Notes: generated by a model from the letters alone, not told the origin. 54,361 nt of DNA from Synergistaceae bacterium (GCA_018436785.1 JAHDKR010000113.1:1-54361), one strand, 5' to 3'; positions 18,503-27,325 are shown, counted from the first letter of the stretch. Numbers and translations are program-made.

Positions 18503-20412
18503 TAACGAGCCCTTCGGCTCTTCAGTACACCGCCAAGGATATCCAGGTCCTTGAAGGTCTTCAGGCGGTTCGCAAGCGGCCGGGAATGTACATCGGGGAC
18601 ACATCCGTCCGGGGGCTCCATCACCTGGTCTACGAAGTGGTGGACAACTCGGTGGACGAGGCGATCGGCGGCTTCTGTACCCGGATCGCAGTGACCATCC
18701 ACGAGAACGAAAGCATCTCGGTGGAGGACAACGGCCGAGGCATTCCCACGGACCCTCATCCTTCAAACGGCCGTCCGGCTTCGGAAGTGGTGCTCACCAC
18801 GCTCCATGCGGGCGGCAAGTTCGACGGCGGCGCATACAAGGTCAGCGGCGGCCTCCACGGGGTTGGCGTCTCGGTAGTGAACGCCCTCTCCGACTGGCTT
18901 GAAATAACGATATGCCGCAACGGAGAGTCGCGAAGCCAGCGCTTCGAGAAGGGCATTCCCGCGACGGATCTCTCCGAGGGTATTCCAACCGAACACACCG
19001 GGACCAAGGTGCACTTCCTGGCCGACGCGACGATCTTTGAAGAGGTGAAGTACTCCTTCGACGTGCTCGGCGCTCGATTCCGGGAGATGGCCTTTTTGAA
19101 CCCGGGACTCTCCATCACGCTCGACGACAAGAGAGAGGGCGGACGGGTCAAAGAGTACCGCTACGAAGGGGGAATGCGCTCCTTCATCGAATACCTCAAC
19201 CGCGGCAAGACCGTGCTCTTCCCCGATCCCATCGTCATCTCGGGCGAGAAGGACGGCGTCTCCGTGGACATCGGCCTTCAGTACAACGACGGCTACCAGG
19301 AGCGCGTCTTCGGCTTCGCCAACCTGATCCACACGATCGAGGGAGGGACGCACGTCTCCGGTCTCCGGACGGCGCTCACCCGCGCAGTGAACGAAGCCGC
19401 TCGCCGGGCCAAGCTGCTGAAGGAGAAGGAAGAAAACCTCTCCGGCGACGACCTCAAGGAGGGACTGACCTCCGTCATCTCCGTGAAGCTTGGGAACCCG
19501 CAGTTCGAGGGGCAGACGAAGACGAAGCTGGGCAACAGCGACGTGAAGGGAATCGCCGACTCCATCGTCTACGAGGGGCTGGTCGCCTGGTTCGACGATC
19601 ATCCGCAGATCATCAAAACCGTCGTCGAGAAGGCCATCAAGGCGCGGCAGGCCCGCGAGGCGGCAAAACGCGCCCGCGAACTGGTCCGCAAGACCGCGAT
19701 GACGGGACTGACGCTCCCCGGTAAGCTGGCGGACTGCTCCGGCAGAAACCCCGAAAACACCGAAGTGTACATCGTTGAGGGAAACAGCGCCGGCGGCAGC
19801 GCAAAGCAGGGACGCGACAGGAGCTTCCAGGCGATCCTTCCGTTGCGCGGAAAAATCCTCAACGTCGAGAAGGCGCGCCTGGACAAGGCGCTGGCGAACG
19901 CGGAGATCCGCACGATGATCCAGACGCTGGGCGCCGGCGTGGGGGACGACTTCGACACGTCGAAGCTGCGCTACCACAAGGTCATCATCATGACCGACGC
20001 CGACGTCGACGGCGCGCACATCGGCACCCTGCTGCTGACCTTCTTCTACAGGTACATGCCCGCGCTGATCGAAAAGGGGTACCTGTACATGGCGCAGCCG
20101 CCGCTCTACAGGGTGCAGCGGGGGAAAAACGTCACCTACTGCTACAACGAGAAGGAGATGCGGGCGCTTCTGGACGAGGCGGGCGAATCCGCCAAGATCG
20201 TGGTGCAGCGCTACAAAGGCTTGGGAGAGATGAACCCCGAACAGCTCTGGGAGACCACGATGGACCCGAAGAACCGCATTCTCAGGAAGGTCGAGATCGA
20301 CGACGAGGTCGAGGTGGACGAGTATTTCAGCATCCTGATGGGAGACAAGGTCGAGCCACGCAGGGACTTCATCACCGCCCACGCGCACGAGGTCAGGAAC
20401 CTGGACATTTAG
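18499..20412 (+). CDS. gyrB: DNA gyrase subunit B
   Basis: A 637-residue protein of normal length for the compact GyrB class. The GHKL ATPase has DNSVDEAIGG, DNGRGIP and GGLHGVGVSVVNALS. The transducer and Toprim domain follow, with the acidic cluster at YIVEGNSAGGSAKQGRDR and the DADVDGAHI metal-binding motif. The C-terminal RYKGLGEMNPEQLWETTM segment is a family hallmark. It supplies ATP for negative supercoiling with GyrA. No gyrA follows; instead a strong terminator ends the operon, so gyrA is elsewhere. Confidence 0.97.
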   Translation: MITSPSALQYTAKDIQVLEGLQAVRKRPGMYIGDTSVRGLHHLVYEVVDNSVDEAIGGFCTRIAVTIHENESISVEDNGRGIPTDPHPSNGRPASEVVLTTLHAGGKFDGGAYKVSGGLHGVGVSVVNALSDWLEITICRNGESRSQRFEKGIPATDLSEGIPTEHTGTKVHFLADATIFEEVKYSFDVLGARFREMAFLNPGLSITLDDKREGGRVKEYRYEGGMRSFIEYLNRGKTVLFPDPIVISGEKDGVSVDIGLQYNDGYQERVFGFANLIHTIEGGTHVSGLRTALTRAVNEAARRAKLLKEKEENLSGDDLKEGLTSVISVKLGNPQFEGQTKTKLGNSDVKGIADSIVYEGLVAWFDDHPQIIKTVVEKAIKARQAREAAKRARELVRKTAMTGLTLPGKLADCSGRNPENTEVYIVEGNSAGGSAKQGRDRSFQAILPLRGKILNVEKARLDKALANAEIRTMIQTLGAGVGDDFDTSKLRYHKVIIMTDADVDGAHIGTLLLTFFYRYMPALIEKGYLYMAQPPLYRVQRGKNVTYCYNEKEMRALLDEAGESAKIVVQRYKGLGEMNPEQLWETTMDPKNRILRKVEIDDEVEVDEYFSILMGDKVEPRRDFITAHAHEVRNLDI

Positions 20413-20428
20413 CCCGCGAAGGACAACG

Positions 20429-20460
20429 CCCCGGAGATGCCGCTCCGGGGTTTTTCTTTT
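20429..20460 (+). terminator. Terminator of remB-gyrB
   Basis: CCCCGGA (20429-20435) pairs with TCCGGGG (20444-20450) across an 8-base loop and is followed by a T-rich run (20451-20460, one C). It lies 17 bases after the gyrB stop. Confidence 0.9.
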
Positions 20461-20629
20461 TCGCACCCGCCGCGCAGGGGGCGGCTCCAACGCTCTCCGG
20501 CACACGGCGCCACGCGATGCTCCCGGATATCTCTTCCTCCTCGCGGAACATCCGAGGTCGCGTTCCGCTCCGTTCTCTCATCTTCCACTGTACGGGGCAA
20601 AAGTCCCGATCAAACGGAAAGAAAACGTG

Positions 20630-20635
20630 TATAAT
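20630..20635 (+). promoter_or_regulatory. Possible -10 of the small membrane gene
   Basis: A perfect TATAAT lies 39 bases before the ATG at 20675. The candidate -35 (CGATCA at 20607-20612, 17-base spacer) is poor. The rest of the 20461-20629 spacer holds no feature I can support. Confidence 0.4.
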
Positions 20636-20674
20636 TCAAAGAACGCAACAGAGAGACAAAGGAGATGATCGCGC

Positions 20675-20890
20675 ATGGTCGAACAGAAAAAGAAGATCCA
20701 GAAAGCGCAGCAGACATCCCTCTTCGCAAAACAGCTTCGCATCGTGTTCTATACCGTCTTTATCTGCATTACCATCGTTCTTCTCGCGGTGACGCTGGAT
20801 CTTGTCATCAATCCCGCCAAAACATGGTCGGATTCTCTTGCCATCCGATGGATCAGCGAAAAACGGGCGATGTTCCCCTTTTTTAAATAA
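20675..20890 (+). CDS. Small single-pass membrane protein, unknown
   Basis: A 71-residue protein. Residues ~1-21 are basic and polar (MVEQKKKIQKAQQ), residues ~22-46 are a strong hydrophobic span (IVFYTVFICITIVLLAVTLDL), and the rest is a short amphipathic tail ending FPFFK. Topology by charge is N-in. AAGGAG lies about ten bases before the ATG. It is probably a real gene because its codon use is regular, a TATAAT and a ribosome site precede it, and an inverted repeat follows. It has no known function. Confidence 0.65.
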   Translation: MVEQKKKIQKAQQTSLFAKQLRIVFYTVFICITIVLLAVTLDLVINPAKTWSDSLAIRWISEKRAMFPFFK

Positions 20891-20898
20891 TACACCGA

Positions 20899-20936
20899 CA
20901 CAACGGAGGGGCCCTTTTCGGACGCCCTCCGTTGTG
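20899..20936. repeat. Inverted repeat between convergent genes
   Basis: A perfect 12-bp stem, CACAACGGAGGG (20899-20910) with CCCTCCGTTGTG (20925-20936), has a 14-base loop that contains TTTT. No T-run follows on either strand, so it is not a classic terminator, though it could still block or stabilise transcripts. Confidence 0.55.
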
Positions 20937-20961
20937 CGCGCCATCCTTTCCGTTCTCTCTC

Positions 20962-22926
20962 TTACACCTTTTTGTTTCCTCCCTTGTAGCGGAAGCAGAG
21001 CAGCGTAATATCGTCGGACTGCTCCGCCCCTCCGGCGAAGCGAGTAATCCGATTCCGCATCTCCCGGACGAGCGCCTCGCTCCCGAGCGTCCGCATCTCG
21101 CCGAGCCAGCGATCCATGAGCCCTTCGCTCAACAGCGACTCGTCGACATCGAACGCCTCCGTCACGCCGTCGGTGAAGAGGAAGATGCCCTCCCCTTCCT
21201 TCAGTCGTCCGCCTCCCTCTTCAAAGAACATCCCCTCCATCGCCCCGACGAGCGGCCCTTTCACCGGAGCGAGCGGCAGCGCGGCGTCGCCGCCCAGCAG
21301 TCTGGGGAAGGGATGCCCTCCGCAGGCGTAGCTGAACGAACCGTCCCGAAGATCCACGAGGACGAAGCAGAGCGTGACGAACATGCAGGCGTCGTTCCCC
21401 TCGGCGATGCGGTCGTTGACGGCGGCCATCAGCTCTCCGGGAGGAACGCAGCTTCCGGAGGAGATGGCAAGCGCCTTGACGAAGCTCCGCGTCACGGCCA
21501 TGAAGAGCGCGGCGGGTATCCCCTTGCCGGAGACGTCGCCGACGACGAGCAGCAGATGATCTTCATCCGTGTGGAAGAAGTCGTAAAAATCGCCGCCGAC
21601 TTCGCGCGCCGGTTCGAGCTTGGCGAAGAGATCGATGCGGCCGTCCTTCGGGAACGGGGGGAAGGTGCGCGGAACAAGGCTCATCTGAATGGACCGGGCG
21701 ATATCCAGCTCGCTGGCGATGCGTTCGCGCGCCGCGGTCTCGGTCTTCAGACGTTCAAGGTGAAGCAGAAGATTCTCCCGCATGGAGGCGAACGAGCCGG
21801 TGAGCAGCGCGACCTCGTCGCGGCCCCTCACGGGAGGGAGCGGCGCGTGGAGATCGCCGGAGGCGAGGAGCATGGTGGCGTCTTTCAGTTTTCGGATCGG
21901 CCCGCTGATTCTGTTCGAGATGAAAAAAACCATCAGCAGCATGGCGAATACTCCCCCCAGACCGAGGAAAGTCTGCACCCGGCGCAGATGGATAATGTCG
22001 TCCAGAACCTCTTCTTCGGGAAAGACGATGCCGAGCGACCAGCCGATATTTCCCACCGGACGGAAAAAGACCAGGAGGTCGCCGCGGAGGGGATCGTACA
22101 GGGACGCTACCCCCTTCTCGCCCCGTATCATTCTGTGGCCGAGAGGGATGAGGTCGGGGCGGTTCTCCATCTCGGCCACGGTGAAGAGCGTTTCGCGCAT
22201 CAGCAGCTCCCGCCGCGGATGGGAGACAAACGCGCCGTTGGACGTCACAAGAAAGACGTAGCCGTGACCTCCGACCTCCATCGTGGAGATGATGTCGGCC
22301 AGCCAGTGGAGTTCGAGCGACGCGCCGATAGAGGCCAAATAACGCCAGTTCGCGTCGTAGAGGGGAATACCGTAACTGATCATCATCGATTCGGCGCGTT
22401 CGTCGGCGAAGAACGGCTCCGTCCACAAAGGCTTGCCCATCTGTAGCGGAAGCTGGTACCAATCCTGCACCGTCCAGTCCATTTCGCCGGCAAGGTTCTT
22501 ATACTGAATGGAATTCCCCTGGCGAAAAACCAACGGACAGAAATTGCGAAAGAGCGGATTCGTCGCCTGCTTTGAAAAGCCGACGTACAGCCCGGTGACC
22601 TGCGAATGGGACGCAAGAAGCTCCTTCATCATCTCCGGCATCTTCTCCGGAGGCGGCTCGAAGAGGGTGATCATGGTAGCAAGATCGCGAGTCACGGCCT
22701 CCGCCACCATGGGAATCTGGAGGAACTGACTCTCTGCGGCCCTGCCGAGGTTCTCCATCCGCCCCTGGAACTCCTCCTCCAGCGCTTCCCGCGATGTGGA
22801 GTAGCCGTAGAAGACGATGGCGAGAAAAACGGCGCCGACGCCCGCGACAATCATCAGCGCCAGCTTCGCCGCTATGGAGACGCCTCTGCGTCCGTCGGGA
22901 AAGAGAGGGAAAAAACGCTCCTTCAT
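20962..22926 (-). CDS. Membrane-sensing SpoIIE/RsbU-type serine phosphatase
   Basis: A 654-residue protein. A transmembrane helix near residues 15-40 (ALMIVAGVGAVFLAIVFYGY) is followed by a large extracytoplasmic Cache-like sensor (~45-330), a second helix (~335-355), a HAMP linker (NRISGPIRKLKDATMLLASG) and a short coiled coil. The C-terminal PP2C/SpoIIE domain shows GGDFYDFF, VVGDVSGKGIPAALFM and FLFTDGVTEA, keeping the metal-binding Asp residues. It would dephosphorylate the STAS protein of the same operon in response to a signal outside the cell. The ATG overlaps the preceding binding-protein stop by four bases. Direct target inferred, not shown. Confidence 0.9.
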   Translation of the reverse strand: MKERFFPLFPDGRRGVSIAAKLALMIVAGVGAVFLAIVFYGYSTSREALEEEFQGRMENLGRAAESQFLQIPMVAEAVTRDLATMITLFEPPPEKMPEMMKELLASHSQVTGLYVGFSKQATNPLFRNFCPLVFRQGNSIQYKNLAGEMDWTVQDWYQLPLQMGKPLWTEPFFADERAESMMISYGIPLYDANWRYLASIGASLELHWLADIISTMEVGGHGYVFLVTSNGAFVSHPRRELLMRETLFTVAEMENRPDLIPLGHRMIRGEKGVASLYDPLRGDLLVFFRPVGNIGWSLGIVFPEEEVLDDIIHLRRVQTFLGLGGVFAMLLMVFFISNRISGPIRKLKDATMLLASGDLHAPLPPVRGRDEVALLTGSFASMRENLLLHLERLKTETAARERIASELDIARSIQMSLVPRTFPPFPKDGRIDLFAKLEPAREVGGDFYDFFHTDEDHLLLVVGDVSGKGIPAALFMAVTRSFVKALAISSGSCVPPGELMAAVNDRIAEGNDACMFVTLCFVLVDLRDGSFSYACGGHPFPRLLGGDAALPLAPVKGPLVGAMEGMFFEEGGGRLKEGEGIFLFTDGVTEAFDVDESLLSEGLMDRWLGEMRTLGSEALVREMRNRITRFAGGAEQSDDITLLCFRYKGGNKKV

Positions 22927-23945
22927 CGCTCGTCACCCCCGGGGAAAAAGACGTCGTACGGGGCTGTCTCCGTCATATCGACGAAGACGCTTTTCATCAT
23001 TTCGGAGGTGCGCTCGTAGTCGGCGCGAGACAGAACGCCGGGCGTCCATGTGGAGCCGTCCTCCGGGAAGATCGAGGGGAGTATCGTGTCGAGCATCCGC
23101 CGCAGCAGAAGCCGGTTCACGATATACCCGGCTTTATCGGCCTCTCCGAGAATCAGCTCAACGGCCTCCTCAGGGTGCTCGGCGGCGTAGCGCCACCCTT
23201 CGAGGGAGGCCTCGCGGAGATCGCGGGCCAGTTGCGGATTTTTTCTCCACGTCTCCTCCGTACAGTAGACGCCGTCCTCGGGGAAGTCGTACCCTTCGTC
23301 CCGGAGCGAGATCACCGTCAGATCCTCCGGGCGGCGTCCTGTGTGCAGAATGCGCAGATATTCGTTGTAGCTCATCGCGGAACAGGCGTCCACCCCTCCG
23401 CGCAGGAAGACCTCCACGGAGATGAACTGAGGAAAGATCACCGGCCAGATACCGTTGTCGCTGAAAGCCTTTTTATATCCGCCGGAGAAATGGTCGCCCC
23501 ACAGGCTCATCTTCCGTCCGTTCAGATCCTTGATCGTGCGGATTTTGCGGTCTTTGTAGGCGATCACGAGCAGGTTGCCCCGGTTGACGATCTGGGCGAC
23601 GTTCACCAGCGGCAGGCTCTGGGAACGGTAGCGTATCCCGACCGTCAGGAAAAGCGTCGCGAAGTCCGTCTTCCCTTCGCGGAGTTCTCCGATGGTGTCG
23701 ACGTCCGAACCGCCGCGCCGGATTTCGAGGTCGATACCGCGCGCTGCGTAGAAGCCCTTCTCACGCGCCATGTAGTACCCGGCGAACTGCGTCTGCGGGT
23801 ACCACTGAAGCGTGAGCGTCGCCTTCGTCATGCCGGAAGCGGCCGGGGCCGTCTCCTGACTTCGGGCGGGGCAAACGCAGAGAAGAACAAACACCGGGAG
23901 AAGAACGGCCGGAATCAGCCGCCGAAGGGCGCGCAACATCGACAT
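22923..23945 (-). CDS. NMT1/THI5-like periplasmic binding protein
   Basis: A 340-residue exported protein. A signal peptide (~1-29, PAVLLPVFVLLCVCPARSQ) precedes the domain; TLTLQWYPQTQFAGYYMAREKGFY is the standard opening of SsuA/THI5/NMT1 proteins, and GLLxxR-type patterns follow (GIDLEIRRGG, DFATLF). Members bind aromatic or pyrimidine-like ligands such as HMP. There is no permease or ATPase next to it. It sits inside a partner-switching operon, 11 bases after the RsbW-like gene and overlapping the phosphatase gene, so it may present a ligand to the phosphatase's sensor domain. ATG 23945 has GGGGG seven bases upstream; the TTG at 23951 is an alternative. Confidence 0.85.
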   Translation of the reverse strand: MSMLRALRRLIPAVLLPVFVLLCVCPARSQETAPAASGMTKATLTLQWYPQTQFAGYYMAREKGFYAARGIDLEIRRGGSDVDTIGELREGKTDFATLFLTVGIRYRSQSLPLVNVAQIVNRGNLLVIAYKDRKIRTIKDLNGRKMSLWGDHFSGGYKKAFSDNGIWPVIFPQFISVEVFLRGGVDACSAMSYNEYLRILHTGRRPEDLTVISLRDEGYDFPEDGVYCTEETWRKNPQLARDLREASLEGWRYAAEHPEEAVELILGEADKAGYIVNRLLLRRMLDTILPSIFPEDGSTWTPGVLSRADYERTSEMMKSVFVDMTETAPYDVFFPGGDER

Positions 23946-23956
23946 GTCCAATCCCC

Positions 23957-24385
23957 CTACGGCATCCGGGGCGTGTCCACCACGATACGGAGGCTGTTCA
24001 ACGTCCCTTTCCGGGAGTAGTGCACTTCGTCCATCATTCTCCGTACCAGGAGGATGCCCAGCCCCCCCGCGTCGCGCTTTTCAAGGGGAAGAGAAACGTC
24101 AGGCTCGTCCATGGCGAGAGGGTCGAACGCGACCCCGTTATCCAGAAAATCCACGGCGAAAAACTCGGGTTTCTCCTCGACCCGTATCGTCAGCTCGCCC
24201 GGAGGGGTTTCGTACGCGTAGGAACAGATATTCACGACGATCTCCTCGATCGCAACATCCAGGTGCGCCACCCGCTTCGGCGGAAGACGCTCCTCCGCCC
24301 CGTCCTCCTCCAGAATGAAGGCACGGATATCGCCCAACAAGTCGAGAGAGGCTGGGAAAACCCGCTCTCTGACGGTGTTTTCCAT
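23957..24385 (-). CDS. RsbW-like anti-sigma / GHKL protein kinase
   Basis: A 142-residue GHKL-type ATPase. The N box is HLDVAIEEIVVNICSYAY, the G1 motif is FLDNGVAFDP and the G2 region is DAGGLGILLVRRMMDEVHY. These are the hallmarks of RsbW/SpoIIAB, which phosphorylate a STAS antagonist and otherwise bind a sigma factor. It lies 14 bases after the STAS gene and 11 before the binding protein, completing a switch with the phosphatase. No sigma factor is encoded in the operon, so the output partner is unknown; control of a process other than transcription is possible. Confidence 0.9.
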   Translation of the reverse strand: MENTVRERVFPASLDLLGDIRAFILEEDGAEERLPPKRVAHLDVAIEEIVVNICSYAYETPPGELTIRVEEKPEFFAVDFLDNGVAFDPLAMDEPDVSLPLEKRDAGGLGILLVRRMMDEVHYSRKGTLNSLRIVVDTPRMP

Positions 24386-24399
24386 CGTCTTTTCCTCCT

Positions 24400-24750
24400 C
24401 TACTCGCCGAGAAGGCGAAGAGCCTCCTCGCGGCTCTTCGTCACCGGAAGAAAGCTGTCAAAGCCGGAAACGCCGAAGACCTCCTCGACGACCCCGGACA
24501 TTCCGCAAAGCACCACCTTCCCTCCCGAAGGAGAGAGCCGCTTGGCAAGCACGAGAATCGAACGGAGTCCCGCGCTGCTGATGTACTCGAGTCCTGAAAA
24601 ATCGAGGAGCATGTGAAGACGCTTTTCGGGCTGTTCATCGGCTGCGGCGAGCGCGGCCTTCTCAAAATCCGGAGCCGACCTGGCATCCAGACGTCCCGAG
24701 AGCAGAACACTCCGCCCCCAGGTTTCGACCGTAAAGTGCATTTCGAACAT
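24400..24750 (-). CDS. STAS-domain anti-anti-sigma factor
   Basis: A 116-residue single STAS domain, first gene of the operon. The phosphoacceptor serine lies in the usual place, in LLDFSGLEYISSAGLRSIL, whose last serine (the SSAG motif) is the target of RsbW-type kinases. The family binds the kinase when unphosphorylated and so frees the sigma factor. ATG 24750 has AGGGGGAATG eight bases upstream; an alternative ATG at 24741 would lose three residues. Confidence 0.92.
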   Translation of the reverse strand: MFEMHFTVETWGRSVLLSGRLDARSAPDFEKAALAAADEQPEKRLHMLLDFSGLEYISSAGLRSILVLAKRLSPSGGKVVLCGMSGVVEEVFGVSGFDSFLPVTKSREEALRLLGE

Positions 24751-24906
24751 AGTTCATTCCCCCTGAAAGCAGCATACAGAACCACCACACTACTGCCGAA
24801 ACGAATACAGGCGTTCTTGAAGTTCATTGTGCGCGTTTTTACCGGACGTGTCAAGAAAAGCGGAGAAACGGGATGCAGTCGAATATTCTCTTGGCGATTC
24901 CGCTTC

Positions 24907-24935
24907 TTGCGAGACGACGGAATTTATGTTATTGT
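24907..24935 (+). promoter_or_regulatory. Promoter of the C_GCAxxG_C_C gene
   Basis: -35 TTGCGA (24907-24912), 17-base spacer, -10 TATTGT (24930-24935), 47 bases before the ATG at 24982. It lies in the divergent spacer with the STAS operon. Confidence 0.45.
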
Positions 24936-24981
24936 CGACCAATATCGACTCGTCATCATGTCGTTTTTCAAGGAGGAAAAG

Positions 24982-25467
24982 ATGGACGAAACAACACGAG
25001 GACAGAAAACAGCTTCCGGAATCGGAAGGACAGCCGCGGACTCATTTCTCTCGGGCCTCTACTGCGCCGAGAGCGCGCTGCTTGCAGTGGCGGAATCCCG
25101 CGGGACACGCTCCGAGCTGATCCCGAACATCGCGACGGGCTTTTGCAGCGGTATGGCGCGTACCTGCGGGACGTGCGGAGCGTTAACGGGCGCAATTATG
25201 GGGATTGGACTCGCGTTGGGCCGGTCTGCGGCGGCCGAGTCGGTGGAGCCTGCCTACAGGGCGGTCAGGCAGCTCATTGCCGAGTTCGAAGAGGAGTTCG
25301 GCGCGCGCGACTGTCACCTGCTGCTTGGGTGCGACCTTGGGACGCCGGAGGGGCAGGCTGTTTTTCGGGAGAAGGGGCTTCGCGATCGCTGCGCCGAGTA
25401 CACGGGGAAAGCCGCGGAGATTGCGGCGCGCGTCATAGCGGAAATCGAGGAAGAGCGCCGCCCATAA
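24982..25467 (+). CDS. C_GCAxxG_C_C family redox protein
   Basis: A 161-residue protein with the spaced cysteines of this family: YCAESALLAV, then GFCSGMARTCGTCGALTGA, then DCHLLLGCDLG and RCAEYTG. The GCxGALxGA pattern is characteristic. Members are small, widespread in anaerobes, and thought to bind metal or take part in redox chemistry; the substrate is unknown. AAGGAGG lies five bases before ATG 24982; longer frames upstream run through the promoter. It may be transcribed with the following secreted repeat protein, which starts 38 bases after its stop. Confidence 0.85.
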   Translation: MDETTRGQKTASGIGRTAADSFLSGLYCAESALLAVAESRGTRSELIPNIATGFCSGMARTCGTCGALTGAIMGIGLALGRSAAAESVEPAYRAVRQLIAEFEEEFGARDCHLLLGCDLGTPEGQAVFREKGLRDRCAEYTGKAAEIAARVIAEIEEERRP

Positions 25468-25504
25468 CAATAACGAGGAAATACTTACAAAGGAGATGGT
25501 TCAG

Positions 25505-27280
25505 GTGAAAAAACATATTCTGTACATCATGCTCGCGGCATTGACGCTTCTGTTGGTCTCGTCCGCCTGCTGGGCCGCCATGGGAGAGATTCAGAACTTC
25601 ACGTTCAGGGGTGTCGGCGAGGATGTGCTCGGCCCCGGCGAAGACCCTACGCCGGACGGGAAACAGGATTATTTCTTTTCGGTGACCGTTTCAGGGATAG
25701 GCGCCCTTTCCGGGTTCATACTGCAAAACGAGGACGGGAACTCCGTGTGGGATACCGTCGCCGGGAACAACGTCCCCGGAATGACGGTGAAGGACAGCAG
25801 CGGCAATATCATCGTCCACAGCGGCGGCAGCATGCCGTTGGTTCCGTTGATCCTCGGGGCGGGATTCACGATCTCCGTGCACGACGACGGATCTATTGCG
25901 CACGGCGGAAAGTTTGCCCTGGTGGCTCGATTCGCCGACGGCTCGCGGAGTCAGTCCGTCATCGAAATTCCCGCTTCGGAGCAACCGGCGGACGCGGCGG
26001 CTTCGGTCAAGATACTCTCCGCTGAATGGACGGGAACGGGAACGCGCGATCTTACCCGCGGAGACGAACAGCTCCGCGGCGACGGAAAGGCTGACATGAC
26101 GGCCCGGATTTCCGTCCAGGGCAAGGGCGTGCTCACCGGCATCACCATCCGGAGCGTCGAAGGGGAGAAGGGCGCCTGGGATACCGTGCCTGCCAACCGC
26201 GCGCCTCTTATCGCAGTAACGCAGGGGAACAAGACACTGAACGCGGCGGACGGAAACATCGAAATTCCTCTCGACGGCAAATACACTTTCGACCTGCTGC
26301 TGACGGACACGGGAGCGATCGCCCGCGGGAAGTCGCGCTTTGAAGTCGCCCTCGTCTTCTCGGACGGATCGGTCGTCGCCAAAGAGATTGCAAAGGGAAA
26401 GAGCGAGGAGCCATCTTCCGGCGAGTTCTCGGGTTCCGCCGTTTTTGCCGGTCCGGGGAACAGAGATCTTGTAGGGAGAAACGAGCAGCGCAGGGGCAAC
26501 GGAAGCCCTGACTGGAAGATCGACCTCAAGATCGAGACGCTCGGGACGATCAGCGGGATAAAAGTTTTCAACTCGACCGGACCTGCGGGCGAGTGGGACA
26601 CGATCCCCGGAAACGGCCGCTGGCTCGTCGCCGTCACAGGAGCGGACGGAAAACTCCTGAACACCGCGGACGGCTCCGTCCGGATAGCCGTTCCGAACCC
26701 CCTGGCGCTCCAACTCTGGGTAGAGGACAACGGTTCCCTCGAAGATCCGAACGTGCGCTCAAAAGTCACACTGTTCTATGACGACGGAAGAGAGCTCTCC
26801 AGAGAAATTGTCTCCTCCGGCTCGAAGGAGGATGAGACGCCGACGCCCACTCCGAGAGTGCGCCCCGACAGACGGCGTGAGAGAGTGAAGCGGGAGATCT
26901 TTTTCTCGAATCCCCGCCAAGCGTCCAGCAGCGACTACGTCGGATCGAAGGACAAGATAGGTAAGAGCGGCAAGAAAGACTGGCTCTTCGAATTCAGAAT
27001 CGAGGGAAACGGCGCCGTCAAGCAGATCACGGTAGAGGCCGTGGACGCTTCGTTCATCTGGGACACCGTCCCGAAAAACAGGAACTGGGTTATCGGCGTA
27101 CTGGCTCCGGGGAAGGGGCTGTTGAACAAGAAGGACGGATCGGTCTCCTTCGAGGTTCCCCCGCACAACAACCTTCAGCTTTTCGTGGAGGACAACGGGG
27201 TGTTGAAACAGGGAGCGTCGCAGTTTGAAATCACGGTGACCTGGAGCGACGGCGCCACTTCAAAAGTATCCAATTTTTAA
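25505..27280 (+). CDS. Secreted protein with four tandem WDT repeats, unknown function
   Basis: A 591-residue exported protein starting at GTG 25505 (AGGAG nine bases upstream; the ATG at 25496 abuts that site). Residues 1-25 are a signal peptide ending CWAA. The rest is four homologous ~130-residue units (about 26-158, 168-298, 303-435, 461-591). Each contains a D/G-rich opening, a WDT(V/I) centre (VWDTVAGN, AWDTVPAN, EWDTIPGN, IWDTVPKN), an LNxxDGS stretch and a closing VEDNG-DG strand. A Thr/Pro and Arg-rich linker (TPTPTPRVRPDRRR) separates unit 4. The pattern suggests beta-sandwich repeats for binding or adhesion. No sortase-type tail or anchor is seen. I do not recognise the family. Confidence 0.85.
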   Translation: MKKHILYIMLAALTLLLVSSACWAAMGEIQNFTFRGVGEDVLGPGEDPTPDGKQDYFFSVTVSGIGALSGFILQNEDGNSVWDTVAGNNVPGMTVKDSSGNIIVHSGGSMPLVPLILGAGFTISVHDDGSIAHGGKFALVARFADGSRSQSVIEIPASEQPADAAASVKILSAEWTGTGTRDLTRGDEQLRGDGKADMTARISVQGKGVLTGITIRSVEGEKGAWDTVPANRAPLIAVTQGNKTLNAADGNIEIPLDGKYTFDLLLTDTGAIARGKSRFEVALVFSDGSVVAKEIAKGKSEEPSSGEFSGSAVFAGPGNRDLVGRNEQRRGNGSPDWKIDLKIETLGTISGIKVFNSTGPAGEWDTIPGNGRWLVAVTGADGKLLNTADGSVRIAVPNPLALQLWVEDNGSLEDPNVRSKVTLFYDDGRELSREIVSSGSKEDETPTPTPRVRPDRRRERVKREIFFSNPRQASSSDYVGSKDKIGKSGKKDWLFEFRIEGNGAVKQITVEAVDASFIWDTVPKNRNWVIGVLAPGKGLLNKKDGSVSFEVPPHNNLQLFVEDNGVLKQGASQFEITVTWSDGATSKVSNF

Positions 27281-27292
27281 TCTGCGGTGACG

Positions 27293-27325
27293 AAGGGAGA
27301 AGGACGAGCGCCTTCTCCCTTTTTC
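27293..27325 (+). terminator. Terminator of the WDT-repeat gene
   Basis: AAGGGAGAAGG (27293-27303) pairs with CCTTCTCCCTT (27311-27321) over a 7-base loop and runs into TTTTT. It lies 13 bases past the stop. Confidence 0.85.

Noticed and set aside
20513..20629. A gene in the spacer after gyrB
   Set aside because: The short open frames there have no ribosome site, and their reading matches noise from GC-rich DNA.
20899..20936. Rho-independent terminator after the small membrane gene
   Set aside because: The stem is perfect but no T-run follows on either strand, so I list it only as an inverted repeat.
24613..24981. Extended start of the C_GCAxxG_C_C protein
   Set aside because: It would start within the STAS gene on the opposite strand; the ribosome site and promoter support 24982.
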